From NCBI GenBank assembly GCA_002771355.1, contig PCSU01000091.1, forward strand, positions 393-29,594: a stretch of DNA of 29,202 nucleotides, in the 5' to 3' direction. The translations under genes and the position numbers were made by a program. Of this stretch, positions 15,774-24,363 are shown piece by piece (position 1 is the first letter of the stretch; the number at the start of each line of letters is the position of its first letter). The DNA is from a candidate division WWE3 bacterium CG22_combo_CG10-13_8_21_14_all_39_12. Its GTDB lineage: Bacteria > Patescibacteriota > 4484-211 > GCA-002791395. The notes under the pieces were generated by a model. The model was not told the DNA's origin. It saw only the letters and a program-made list of their open reading frames with translations, and made no database searches.

Positions 15774-17054
15774 ATGGACCATACAATGAATTTTTCTTAT
15801 TCTGAAACAAATAAACTTTCACCTGAAAGCTTTACTGAACACACTGAAAGCCTTCGGCAGTATCAAGCATATTTAACGTCATTAACAGAGATTCTTGATA
15901 CCCAAGCCCCAGAAACCTCGATCACACTACCCCTAAATAGAAATTACGTATCTACCATTAAAGACTTTGCTAAAAAACATAACTCCCCACGACTTGGCGC
16001 AATCGTTGTTGTTGGAATTGGAGGATCAAACCTTGGAACATGGGCCCTTTATAATTCTCTCGCTCAGATTAAGCGACCAATCATATTTGCAGAAACAACT
16101 GATCCTTCATCAATAATTGATATCGTTTCTGAACTTGAACACATCTATGCCCACAACCAACACGTTACTCTAATTGTAGTAAGTAAATCTGGACAAACAA
16201 CTGAGACAATTGCAAATTATGGTGTTCTTATACAAGCATTAAAGGACTACGACAAAGACTGGCAAAACCATATCATTGCCATTACCGACGAATACTCCAA
16301 ACTCTTTGATTATGCAAACAAATATTCTTTTGATGTACTCACAATTCCTCAACATGTGGGCGGCAGATACTCAGTATTTTCTGCAGTAGGATTATTCCCA
16401 CTACTTTTAGCAGGTGCATCCATTGACGATTTGTTGGATGGGGCCGAGGAGGCTGTAATGGATAATGTGTCATCAGATCTTAAGAAAAATACATCTCTTG
16501 CAAGCGCTGCATCTATTTATGGGAACTACCTTAATGGAAAAACTATCCATAATACGTTTATCTTTGACTCATCATTATATGTATTTGGTAAATGGTATCG
16601 TCAACTTGTTGCAGAAAGCCTTGGTAAAGATGGAAAGGGAATAACACCAATAACATCTGTTGGTTCCACAGACCTACACTCAGTTGCCCAATTGTACTTT
16701 GCAGGACCTCACGATAAATTTACAACATTTATTACTGTTAAAAATACGTTGTATGACGCTCAAGTCTCCAATAATGTAAACCTTGATGATCTTGTTCCAC
16801 ATATTGCAGGAAAACGGCTGTCTGAAATTATGAATGCAATATATAAAGGTGTGACGGTAAGTTATAAAAAGAATGACCTCCCTTTTGTTGAAATTCAATT
16901 AGAATCCCTCAATGAGTATGCATGTGGTTATTTGTTGCAAACTAAAATGATTGAAACAATGTATCTTGCTAAACTTATGAATGTAAATGCATTTAACCAA
17001 CCCAATGTTGAAGAATACAAAATCGAAACTAACGCAATTCTAAAAGGGTCTTGA
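15774..17054 (+). CDS. pgi: Glucose-6-phosphate isomerase
   Basis: Interconverts glucose 6-phosphate and fructose 6-phosphate, linking zwf and transaldolase products. Length is 426 residues, typical of the short bacterial form. Motifs in order: VVVGIGGSNLGTWAL (78-92), SKSGQTTET (137-145) for the phosphate site, GGRYSVFSAVGLFPLLL, QLVAESLGKDGKG with the catalytic Glu, GSTDLHSVAQLYFAGP with the ring-opening His, and the C-terminal NAFNQPNVEEYK with the catalytic Lys. An alternative start is the ATG at 15786 (MNFSYSE), which would remove four residues. It ends in TGA. Confidence 0.96.
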   Translation: MDHTMNFSYSETNKLSPESFTEHTESLRQYQAYLTSLTEILDTQAPETSITLPLNRNYVSTIKDFAKKHNSPRLGAIVVVGIGGSNLGTWALYNSLAQIKRPIIFAETTDPSSIIDIVSELEHIYAHNQHVTLIVVSKSGQTTETIANYGVLIQALKDYDKDWQNHIIAITDEYSKLFDYANKYSFDVLTIPQHVGGRYSVFSAVGLFPLLLAGASIDDLLDGAEEAVMDNVSSDLKKNTSLASAASIYGNYLNGKTIHNTFIFDSSLYVFGKWYRQLVAESLGKDGKGITPITSVGSTDLHSVAQLYFAGPHDKFTTFITVKNTLYDAQVSNNVNLDDLVPHIAGKRLSEIMNAIYKGVTVSYKKNDLPFVEIQLESLNEYACGYLLQTKMIETMYLAKLMNVNAFNQPNVEEYKIETNAILKGS

Positions 17055-17106
17055 TCAGCTTCAGGATTTTGTGTACGATAAATATTATCAAAGTAACAAC
17101 GGTTAC

Positions 17107-17119
17107 TAACCGAGGAGGT
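17107..17119. promoter_or_regulatory. Palindrome overlapping the Shine-Dalgarno region
   Basis: Around 17099-17111 the sequence CGGTTACTAACCG is a near-perfect palindrome immediately followed by the GAGGAGGTG Shine-Dalgarno at about 17112-17120 of the 46-residue gene. It could be an operator or a small hairpin affecting ribosome access; exact function is not known. Confidence 0.35.
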
Positions 17120-17130
17120 GTACTGCCCAC

Positions 17131-17271
17131 ATGCCTACAAAAAAAACTGTAAAGCGCACAACCAAAAGTAAAAAAGTAAAAAGCTTACCAATAAGCTATC
17201 ATTTTAATTCTTTTATGTTCTTATTATTTGTTCTTGGACTATTTGGAGTCGGTTTGGTAATGTTTTACTAA
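17131..17271 (+). CDS. 46-residue single-pass membrane protein
   Basis: This small frame reads a Lys/Thr-rich basic head (MPTKKTVKRTTKSKKVK), then one hydrophobic helix (about 27-46, FMFLLFVLGLFGVGLVMF), and stops. A GAGGAGG Shine-Dalgarno lies 12 nt upstream, slightly far. The helix resembles that of the next protein: aligned as HFNSFMFLLFVLGLFGVG and HLYSFGFLFSVLVLFGVG, 12 of 23 positions around it are identical. Both start MPT. It therefore looks like a duplicated N-terminal module without the outer domain. The cytoplasmic head would be strongly positive. No function is known to me. Confidence 0.7.
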   Translation: MPTKKTVKRTTKSKKVKSLPISYHFNSFMFLLFVLGLFGVGLVMFY

Positions 17272-17292
17272 TAAACCGCAACAAAACTTATA

Positions 17293-18459
17293 ATGCCAAC
17301 AAACTGGAAAAAAGAGGCTGAAACAAAACCTCACAATCAATTACGGTCAAAAAAACTAAAAACCATTTTTCGTGGAACACATCTATATTCTTTTGGTTTT
17401 TTGTTTTCTGTTCTTGTTCTTTTTGGAGTAGGGATTTTTGTAGTAGTTGAAGAAAACAATATTTCTTTTTCGCTTAATGAGGGTGACATTGAACCTCAAC
17501 CAACAGTAAGGGTTGTTGAGGTATCACCAACACCTACTCCAGCGCCAACCTCCACTACACCCGATAAATCCCACTATTCGCCAACAATATCTGAAAACTT
17601 TACTACCATCCTTTCACACAAAATCTACGACCTAACGTATGCATATGTTGAAGTAATTTCTGACGGTGATACGCAGAATACTTTCGGAATCCTTTCGGAC
17701 GATATGAGTAGTTTTACCTCTTACTCTGATGGGAATAGCGTTCGATCTTCAATACTTACTGGATTATTTTCAAGTAATACGGTGGATTTTTGGTTTGACG
17801 AAGAACTTAATAAAATGTTTCTGGTGAACATTCTTAATGAAAACTCATTTAATCCTCAATATGGAATATTTCAAGTTGATCTTAATGACATAGATTCAAA
17901 TGACACCGAAGTATCCTGGTCAATGATATATAGTGACATGCCCAGTACATACACGAGTATCAATTTTCAAAGCTTAGATATTGATCGCCAAACATTTGTT
18001 ATGAAAACCGAAACTGGTGACGGCTGCACGGGAGGAGGAAATATATGGACGTTAGACTTAGATGGCAACATCAATGAAGTATCAGCCACTGGAATGAGTT
18101 GCGCTGAAGTAACTAAACCTCGATTTGCAGGACTTATAAATTCACAATTACTTTTTGTTGAAGTAACCGAAGAAAATGCTCCTCCTGCTGATGGAACTCC
18201 AACATACCTCATAAAACGAATGTATACTGTTGATCCGTGGAGTTTAGAAGAAACTACACTTATCGAGTTAGATACAACAATCGATCAACTCATTTTTTAT
18301 GATAAATCCTTGCTCACTCAAGTTGATACTGTCACACTTGCAAAAACTGAAATTCCATTCAAAGAGATCACACCTGATTCAGAGGGTATGTACCACTACC
18401 AAGCTTACGACATTGAAACGAATACTTTTAGGGATCTTAACTACACAACTGATTATTAA
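17293..18459 (+). CDS. Membrane-anchored extracellular protein, unknown
   Basis: The 388-residue protein has a basic cytoplasmic head, one helix at about 31-52, a Pro/Thr linker (TPTPAPTST, about 78-90), and an outer domain of about 290 residues rich in beta strands and Asp/Thr. Repeats such as NIWTLDLDGNINEV and YTVDPWSLEETTLIELD recall beta-propeller or WD-like blades, but no family is recognised. Two cysteines (in DGCTGGG and MSCAEV) could form a disulfide. It starts 21 bp after the 46-residue gene that shares its helix. The ATG overlaps a TATAAT string (17289-17294), so the start or promoter is unclear. It ends 2 bp from the convergent histidine kinase. Confidence 0.7.
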   Translation: MPTNWKKEAETKPHNQLRSKKLKTIFRGTHLYSFGFLFSVLVLFGVGIFVVVEENNISFSLNEGDIEPQPTVRVVEVSPTPTPAPTSTTPDKSHYSPTISENFTTILSHKIYDLTYAYVEVISDGDTQNTFGILSDDMSSFTSYSDGNSVRSSILTGLFSSNTVDFWFDEELNKMFLVNILNENSFNPQYGIFQVDLNDIDSNDTEVSWSMIYSDMPSTYTSINFQSLDIDRQTFVMKTETGDGCTGGGNIWTLDLDGNINEVSATGMSCAEVTKPRFAGLINSQLLFVEVTEENAPPADGTPTYLIKRMYTVDPWSLEETTLIELDTTIDQLIFYDKSLLTQVDTVTLAKTEIPFKEITPDSEGMYHYQAYDIETNTFRDLNYTTDY

Positions 18460-18461
18460 TC

Positions 18462-19886
18462 CTAACCTTCCTTCTCTATCTCTAATGGAAGAACAATTAT
18501 AACTGTAGTGCCTTCTCCCTTAATGCTATCAATGCTAATTCGACCGCCGTGCTGATCAATAATAAGTTTTGTAACATACAATCCAAGACCTACACCAGGA
18601 TAGTCACCAGACAACATATTTTGTCCACGCTCAAACTTTGAAAACAATCGAGGCAAAATTTCTTTTTCAATTCCTACCCCCGTGTCAACAATTTTTACCA
18701 TTACATCTTGTAACGTTGATTCAACATGCACGTCAACTTTCCCTCCGTCTTTATTGAATGTAACTGCATTATCAAGAATATACTCAAATGCCTCTAGCAG
18801 GCGACTAGACACACCCGACACTGTCCCTGTTGTCACACTCTTATGAAGCTGTACTGTTATATTGCGATCTCCTGCCCTAGCAGAAATATGTTCAACGGCT
18901 TTGCGTAAAAGTGCATACACATCAATAGCGACAACATCTACATACGTTGTCTCGCGAGTTTCAATACTGACTACACTCAGTAAACGTTCTGTCAGCCTAT
19001 CCAGTTCATACGTAGTATCTTTAAGCTGTAAAATTGTGGTCGTAACTGCGCTTGAATGACCTTCTTCCGAAAGGATTTCTAGACCTCCCTTAAGTTTAGT
19101 GATGGGGGTCCTCAAGTTATGTGACGCTAATGCAATAAATTCATCCTTAACTTCATCAACCTTCTCAAGTTTGCCAACATATTCTCCAAGCTTTTGAGCC
19201 ATAATGTTTACACTATTAGACAACCTACCGATTTCATCTCCTGAAACTAATTCCGTACGACTTTCAAAATTACCTCTGGCAATTTCATCTGCAACTGTTT
19301 CGACTTTTTGAACTGGTTTTATAATCACACGACGCATAAACCATGTCGTAGCGATTGTTACAATACCTAAAATACCAAGGGCAAAAATAAAACTAATAGC
19401 AATCTGTCCAATTCCTGTCTGGCGAACTTGAGATTTTTGAATAACAACACCATACAGTTGAGGTGATAGGCTAGGGAAGTATCTCATAAGATAATCACTC
19501 CCATCCACCGATACAATATGTATGTTTTGAGTAAAATAATTATCTTGGGATTGATTTAGAACGCTTGAAATGGGTAGCTGGGTGCTTTGCAAAGAAGGAA
19601 ACCAATCCGAGAAATAATACCCAACAAAACTATCGGGCGAATTATTTACGGTACCAATAAGGTCATTAAAACTATTGACCTCACTCTCTGTTGCTTCTCG
19701 TTCAAAAAAGTTATTAAAAATAGCTTCATACGATTTAGTTGAGGTTTCAAACTGTAATAAACTAGCCTCCTCACGCCTGCGAACACCCTCACGAATTTCG
19801 TATGCCCCTAATGTGACAAGGGTAATAAGAAACATTAACGCAATGTGAAGTAAGGTCTTTGTGTTTAGAGACAGGTTTTTATACAC
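18462..19886 (-). CDS. Sensor histidine kinase with extracytoplasmic domain and HAMP
   Basis: A complete two-component sensor kinase. It has TM1 (about 11-29), an outer sensory region (30-160), TM2 (163-185), and HAMP (about 186-240, with RVIIKPVQKVETVADEIARGNF). The HisKA H-box IALASHNLRTPIT carries the phosphoacceptor His257. The HATPase domain has an N-box (EYILDNAVTFNKDGG), G1 (IVDTGVGI) and G2 (GVGLGLYVTKLII). The sensory region has no family I recognise. Two GTG codons are adjacent at the start; the one at 19886 lies 7 nt after a -10-like box, as in leaderless neighbours, and the one at 19889 adds a single residue. No response regulator is nearby. Confidence 0.92.
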   Translation of the reverse strand: MYKNLSLNTKTLLHIALMFLITLVTLGAYEIREGVRRREEASLLQFETSTKSYEAIFNNFFEREATESEVNSFNDLIGTVNNSPDSFVGYYFSDWFPSLQSTQLPISSVLNQSQDNYFTQNIHIVSVDGSDYLMRYFPSLSPQLYGVVIQKSQVRQTGIGQIAISFIFALGILGIVTIATTWFMRRVIIKPVQKVETVADEIARGNFESRTELVSGDEIGRLSNSVNIMAQKLGEYVGKLEKVDEVKDEFIALASHNLRTPITKLKGGLEILSEEGHSSAVTTTILQLKDTTYELDRLTERLLSVVSIETRETTYVDVVAIDVYALLRKAVEHISARAGDRNITVQLHKSVTTGTVSGVSSRLLEAFEYILDNAVTFNKDGGKVDVHVESTLQDVMVKIVDTGVGIEKEILPRLFSKFERGQNMLSGDYPGVGLGLYVTKLIIDQHGGRISIDSIKGEGTTVIIVLPLEIEKEG

Positions 19887-19893
19887 CACTACT

Positions 19894-19899
19894 AGTATG
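19894..19899 (-). promoter_or_regulatory. -10-like element, leaderless GTG start
   Basis: CATACT on the minus strand ends 7 nt before the GTG at 19886 of the histidine kinase. No Shine-Dalgarno is visible. Confidence 0.45.
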
Positions 19900-20008
19900 C
19901 CATAGATACAAATATGTTCCAGTAATCACTACTTGTGCTTTACCAATAATTTTTATCCTAAACCCTCAAGGACTTTGTGAAAGGGGAAATATTTTCGTTT
20001 TTATACCT

Positions 20009-20036
20009 TTGCAGATAGTGAAAAATCTGTGATAAT
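20009..20036 (+). promoter_or_regulatory. Leaderless promoter of the second histidine kinase
   Basis: TTGCAG (20009-20014), a 16-nt spacer with an extended TG, and GATAAT (20031-20036) end 6 nt before the ATG at 20043. Confidence 0.6.
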
Positions 20037-20042
20037 AAATCA

Positions 20043-21296
20043 ATGGACGAAAGTCCCATTCAACACATTGCAGATTCAGTTTCATTGGGCTGGATAAGAA
20101 TACCTCTTAAAGCAATTGCTGCATACGTCATCTTATATTTTGAGCTTTCAACTGAAACAACCATTGGGTTTTTTATCGCACTTCTTATTTCTGAGATGTA
20201 TGAGTATCTTGGAGAAAACTATGTAAAAAAACACCCTGAGAAAAATGCAATCGTCTCGCAAATCATCGGGCAGACAAATATCGTATTAACCATGTTATTG
20301 CTAGTGTTCACTGAATTAATATCTTCTGACGTTGTACTCATCTTGTTTCCAATCATTCTTTCAGTCTCAATAAATACTGGTCTACTCGGTGGAGTTCTGG
20401 CAGGAATATTAAGTGCATTCATTTATGTGTTAGCTATTCGGCCTGAACTTAGCGATTTCGAACCCATGTTTAAATCGGCGATGTTTGTACTCGTTGGTTT
20501 CTTGTCCGGAATTACAGCTGAATCAAATTTACTAAATCAAAAGTACAGTAAACACCTTCAGTCTCAAATGGGTATAAATGATCGTGGAAAAGATCTCAAA
20601 CAAGATTTCGCAAACATTGCATCTCACTACCTTAGAACTCCGTTGACTTCGTTAAAAGGCTATTTAGAACAGTTACAACAAACTTCTCAAACCCCTGATC
20701 AAAAACTACTTGTGAATGGAATTACAGAAAGCACACGTCAAATTGAACTTGTTAACAATACTATTCTTAAAGTTGTAGACTTTGAGGCAGACAACACACA
20801 ACTTACTCTAACTGAGACAGTACTAGATGAACTAATATCTGAAATCGTTGAATCATTTTCTATTATTGCAGCAAAAAGAGGTATTTCCATAGAATATTCG
20901 CCACAAGAAGATACCGATACAACAATGCGTATTGATGAAACCAAACTTCGAACAGCTTTGGTGAACCTTGTTGATAATGCAATAATTTATTCCGATGACA
21001 ACAGTACGGTTGAAATTGAACTAAAGACCCAAAAGCGACAAACAATAATTTCAATTACTGACCACGGAAAGGGAATTCAAGAATCTGATATTGAATCTTT
21101 GTTTCAACCGTTTCTTAAACTAGATGTCCTTAATATGACAAGTGAAGGCATGGGGCTTGGACTGTACTTTACCAAACGAATTGTTGACCTTCACGGAGGA
21201 ACAATTGAAGCTTCAAGTACTGTTGGAAAGGGGACCACATTCACCATCACCCTACCAGAAGAAACTGCACGAACATTTTTAGAAGAGATAGGTTAG
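20043..21296 (+). CDS. Polytopic sensor histidine kinase
   Basis: The N-terminal 160 residues hold about five or six hydrophobic helices with very short loops (approximately 21-56, 76-93, 97-132 and 143-158), so any stimulus would be sensed in or near the membrane. The kinase core follows directly without HAMP. The H-box IASHYLRTPLT carries His195, the N-box is LVNLVDNAIIYSDD, G1 ITDHGKGI and G2 GMGLGLYFTKRIVDLHGG. The membrane part faintly resembles KdpD-type membrane domains, but I cannot assign it. Two seven-helix paralogs follow at spacings of 4 and 3 bp, apparently in one operon. It is divergent from the other kinase, and no response regulator is present. Confidence 0.9.
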   Translation: MDESPIQHIADSVSLGWIRIPLKAIAAYVILYFELSTETTIGFFIALLISEMYEYLGENYVKKHPEKNAIVSQIIGQTNIVLTMLLLVFTELISSDVVLILFPIILSVSINTGLLGGVLAGILSAFIYVLAIRPELSDFEPMFKSAMFVLVGFLSGITAESNLLNQKYSKHLQSQMGINDRGKDLKQDFANIASHYLRTPLTSLKGYLEQLQQTSQTPDQKLLVNGITESTRQIELVNNTILKVVDFEADNTQLTLTETVLDELISEIVESFSIIAAKRGISIEYSPQEDTDTTMRIDETKLRTALVNLVDNAIIYSDDNSTVEIELKTQKRQTIISITDHGKGIQESDIESLFQPFLKLDVLNMTSEGMGLGLYFTKRIVDLHGGTIEASSTVGKGTTFTITLPEETARTFLEEIG

Positions 21297-21300
21297 CCAA

Positions 21301-22002
21301 ATGGATATCAGGATTAACCCACATTTTCAAGATTTAACACTGCTCTGGATCCAAAATATTGAATACGCCCTTGTTTCGATTATCTTGTTTTATTCATATG
21401 TAAAGAACAAAAACAAGGTTGCGCTTCTTCTTTCAATGGGGGCATTCACTGGAACAATAGGGTATGTCATTGTTGGCTACGTGTACCAAACCTACCCTGC
21501 AGACCTTGGATTACAAGCACTTGCATCTAATATTCTAGCCCAGGTGTGGTTCTATGCTTCATTTACTTTCATTATTCTGGGAGTAATCAGTGTTAAATTC
21601 CCAAACATTTCTTTATACATAGGCATTCCCATATTCATATACGGCCTGCTTGCAATAGCTCCATACGTTGTAAACTTCTCACCGTTTGAAATTCTGCAAG
21701 ATGGCAGCATTGATTTTCACCGTACATTTATTGATGATTTCAGTCAGTTTATGTTTGGAATAGTTGGAGCTTACGGATTTAGCTCGATATTTTTTAATAC
21801 CTATAAAAAACTTACTGACAAAATACCAGCTATATTTTTTGGATTAGGATTTTTTGGAATTATGTGCTTACCTGCAATATCTGCATCAACCTCAGGGACT
21901 ATTGCATACTACCTTCAGTATGGAGTAATTGCTGGTGGATTGTTTCACCTTATCGGAATATTCCTGTCTGCAATTCGAAAACCACTCCTCAAAGAGATCT
22001 AG
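21301..22002 (+). CDS. Seven-helix membrane protein, unknown family (copy 1)
   Basis: The 233-residue protein is almost all membrane: seven helices at about 18-33, 39-61, 74-99, 103-125, 142-165, 172-196 and 199-225. A polar segment between helices 4 and 5 (NFSPFE...DGSIDF...TFIDDFSQF) is the longest loop. It is paralogous to the next gene. Stretches kept in both are the N-terminal INPHFQDLTLLWIQNIEY, PYVVNFSPFE, TFIDDFSQF and ASTSGTIAYYLQ. There is no lysine in helix 7, so it is not a rhodopsin. Starting 4 bp after a histidine kinase, it may be a sensory or regulatory partner of that kinase; this is inference. Confidence 0.85.
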   Translation: MDIRINPHFQDLTLLWIQNIEYALVSIILFYSYVKNKNKVALLLSMGAFTGTIGYVIVGYVYQTYPADLGLQALASNILAQVWFYASFTFIILGVISVKFPNISLYIGIPIFIYGLLAIAPYVVNFSPFEILQDGSIDFHRTFIDDFSQFMFGIVGAYGFSSIFFNTYKKLTDKIPAIFFGLGFFGIMCLPAISASTSGTIAYYLQYGVIAGGLFHLIGIFLSAIRKPLLKEI

Positions 22003-22005
22003 ATT

Positions 22006-22695
22006 ATGGATGAAATAAGAATAAACCCACATTTTCAAGACCTCACGCTCCTATGGATTCAAAATATTGAATATACTATTGTTTCAATAATTTTATTCTA
22101 TGCCTATATAAAAAATAAAAACAAAACTGCACTCCCACTGGGACTCGCTTCTCTGGCTGGTGTAATCGGATACTCAATTGCAGGTTTTGCCCATCAATTT
22201 TATCCTGATAACTACATAATACAGGCCCTAGCTTCAAATATCGTAGCCCAAATTGCATTTTACGCAGGATATGTTTTTCTTATTCTTGCACTCATTCGTA
22301 TTAAAATGCCACGTTTATCCCAACTTATTGTAGTTCCTATTTTTCTATACGGAATGCTCGCACTAACTCCCTATGTAGTTAATTTTTCACCCTTTGAAGT
22401 TTTGGCAGATGGCTCAATAGACTTTAAGCACACCTTTATTGATGATTTCAGCCAGTTTATTTTTGGCGTAATTCTCATGTATGGTTTCACTAAAATATTC
22501 TTTACAACATACAAAACAATTCAGGATAAAATCCCAGCCCTATTTTTTGGATTAGGATTCATCAGTGTACTTTTATTACCAGCTATTACAGCATCTACAT
22601 CAGGAACGATTGCATATTATTTACAAATCGGTGTAATTTTTGGGGGAATGTGTCATATCATTGGACTGCTACTTTCAGCACGGAAAAATACCTAG
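22006..22695 (+). CDS. Seven-helix membrane protein, unknown family (copy 2)
   Basis: A tandem paralog of the preceding gene, 229 residues, about 60% identical by eye over the full length with one inserted residue near the start (MDEIRINPHF against MDIRINPHF). Helix boundaries and the polar NFSPFE-to-DDFSQF loop are the same. The copies differ most in helices 2, 3 and 4, while the N-terminus, the long loop and helix 7 are kept. It starts 3 bp after copy 1 and ends the apparent operon with the histidine kinase. The region to 22764 holds no gene; a weak CAATC/GATTG stem lies at 22747-22762. Confidence 0.85.
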   Translation: MDEIRINPHFQDLTLLWIQNIEYTIVSIILFYAYIKNKNKTALPLGLASLAGVIGYSIAGFAHQFYPDNYIIQALASNIVAQIAFYAGYVFLILALIRIKMPRLSQLIVVPIFLYGMLALTPYVVNFSPFEVLADGSIDFKHTFIDDFSQFIFGVILMYGFTKIFFTTYKTIQDKIPALFFGLGFISVLLLPAITASTSGTIAYYLQIGVIFGGMCHIIGLLLSARKNT

Positions 22696-22764
22696 ATTTA
22701 CCTACAGAAACAAAAACCCTCGCATTAGTTTTGAGCCACGTACTGGCAATCAAAAAAGATTGAG

Positions 22765-24363
22765 TTAATCAAATTTCTTATAAAACTCAGGTAAAACCTC
22801 ATTAAAGTTAAACTTTATGAGATCACCCTGCGTATTCGTAATAAAAGTCTTATCCTTTAATAATGGAAACTGTGTACCCAAGACCTTGTTTAAAATAATA
22901 CGATACGTATTAATTGGGGTCATATCTTGTGAAAATTGACTGTAGTCACCATCGGGCAAATAAACAGCATACTGTATCTCCGTTCGTTTACGAATAATCT
23001 CATCAGACATATTCTCAAAGGTGTAGTCATCTCTTGGCATTTCAGCTCTGGCAATGTTTGGACCTTCATCAGATTGGATAATGATAATCGCATTTCCATT
23101 GGTTGACTCCAATATTTGGTGAGCAATTTCCTCTGATCGCAGATTGGCACACTCTGCAGATGCAGTATAAAAAGGTTTTGTGTCAGAAATAATTGTCCCC
23201 GGTGGTAACTTATTACAATCGGCCCCCAAAACATAGGGACCATGAGGAATAAGAATATGGGTAAAAACAAACTTTGGACTTACCTTTGTACTAATCAACT
23301 CTTTGGTTTTACTAAAATCAAACCAAATTGCTTCCAAGTGTTGGTTAGCATCACTCAAGATATAATATTTTCCAAGCAAAGGTTCTAGAATTGTTTGTTG
23401 TAAAAACTTATCGGTAAATTCGCCTAACCGAAATTGTGATTTGTTAAAAATATAGTTTTCTGTTGCATAACTACTTGTTTGGGTAGGATAAAACCAATTT
23501 GCTGCGTGATAATATTTATATCCTGCTTCAGTCAATAATTTCCCAACCTCATGATTTCTAAATGCAGGATAAATAATCTCAAGTTCACCATTGTCTACGG
23601 CAGGATCAGCATTAAGCTTTGTTGCCAACTGCAGAGCATAATCCATATTTAGTGTGGTACTGAGCGAATACAATGTGTGTGGATAGTTGGTGCGGGCATC
23701 ATATGCAACGTAAAAACCCATCTTCTCAAGCTCATCAGTATGAGCAGAATTGTCAAAATTAAAATAATCTTTTAATACACCGTTCGAGGCATATTTATCA
23801 AGAATAATATGGTAGATATCTGGTAAATCCGTAGTATCAACAGCGCCTTCACGCACGGTACTAGAGTTTTGGTTGGAATCAGAAGGAATGAAAACAACCG
23901 TACCTTGAGCATATAACATTACAAAACTAATAACATTCACCATGAGCATAACTGCAACAAAAGTATTTATGCTTCGAGTGAGCGTAATAAATTCCCCACG
24001 AGTTTTGAATACAAACCATAAAAGAATTAGGCCCGTAACTCCCCAAAATAGAATTACTAGACTATCTTCTCCCAATGTTTTCCCTAAAATGGTAACCGAA
24101 GGTTCATCAAGCAAATTTTTGATATGGCCGTGAAGAAAAAATACAATGAGAGAGTACGCAGTTAAAATAGCAGCTTTTGATTCTCGTCGAAAGAAAATCA
24201 TCCACACAACATAAAAACCTAAAGTTACGACAAGTGCAATAAGCAACGGTAAAAAGATGTGCGATAGATAGGCTTCCTGCGCATTCTGAATATAGTAGGC
24301 GAAAACAAAAACACATGCCAATAAAAATGGATATACTGTTGAGTTTAAATATTTTGTAATCAT
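22765..24363 (-). CDS. Membrane-bound sulfatase/alkaline-phosphatase-superfamily enzyme
   Basis: The 532-residue protein has five N-terminal helices (about 8-24, 34-57, 64-80, 100-119, 131-152) and an outer catalytic domain. That is the layout of lipoteichoic-acid synthases and phosphoethanolamine transferases. PDIYHIILDKYAS (181-193) gives metal ligand Asp189; NYPHTLYSLSTTLNM (226-240) probably holds the Thr/Ser nucleophile; IPHGPYVLG (372-380) has His374. In IIIIQSDEGPN (426-436) the usual DHG reads DEG, with Asp432-Glu433. Its likely role is a phospho-group transfer or hydrolysis on a surface glycan or lipid, inferred from family and topology. The ATG overlaps the methyltransferase stop (ATGA). 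Confidence 0.85.
   Translation of the reverse strand: MITKYLNSTVYPFLLACVFVFAYYIQNAQEAYLSHIFLPLLIALVVTLGFYVVWMIFFRRESKAAILTAYSLIVFFLHGHIKNLLDEPSVTILGKTLGEDSLVILFWGVTGLILLWFVFKTRGEFITLTRSINTFVAVMLMVNVISFVMLYAQGTVVFIPSDSNQNSSTVREGAVDTTDLPDIYHIILDKYASNGVLKDYFNFDNSAHTDELEKMGFYVAYDARTNYPHTLYSLSTTLNMDYALQLATKLNADPAVDNGELEIIYPAFRNHEVGKLLTEAGYKYYHAANWFYPTQTSSYATENYIFNKSQFRLGEFTDKFLQQTILEPLLGKYYILSDANQHLEAIWFDFSKTKELISTKVSPKFVFTHILIPHGPYVLGADCNKLPPGTIISDTKPFYTASAECANLRSEEIAHQILESTNGNAIIIIQSDEGPNIARAEMPRDDYTFENMSDEIIRKRTEIQYAVYLPDGDYSQFSQDMTPINTYRIILNKVLGTQFPLLKDKTFITNTQGDLIKFNFNEVLPEFYKKFD

Noticed and set aside
21301..22695. The tandem seven-helix proteins as rhodopsins
   Set aside because: Helix 7 (TIAYYLQYGVIAGGLFHLIGI in copy 1) has no lysine to bind retinal, and no other rhodopsin motif is present.
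22747..22762. Terminator between copy 2 of the seven-helix gene and the convergent sulfatase-fold gene
   Set aside because: The CAATC/GATTG stem is only 5 bp, AT-rich and not followed by a T run.
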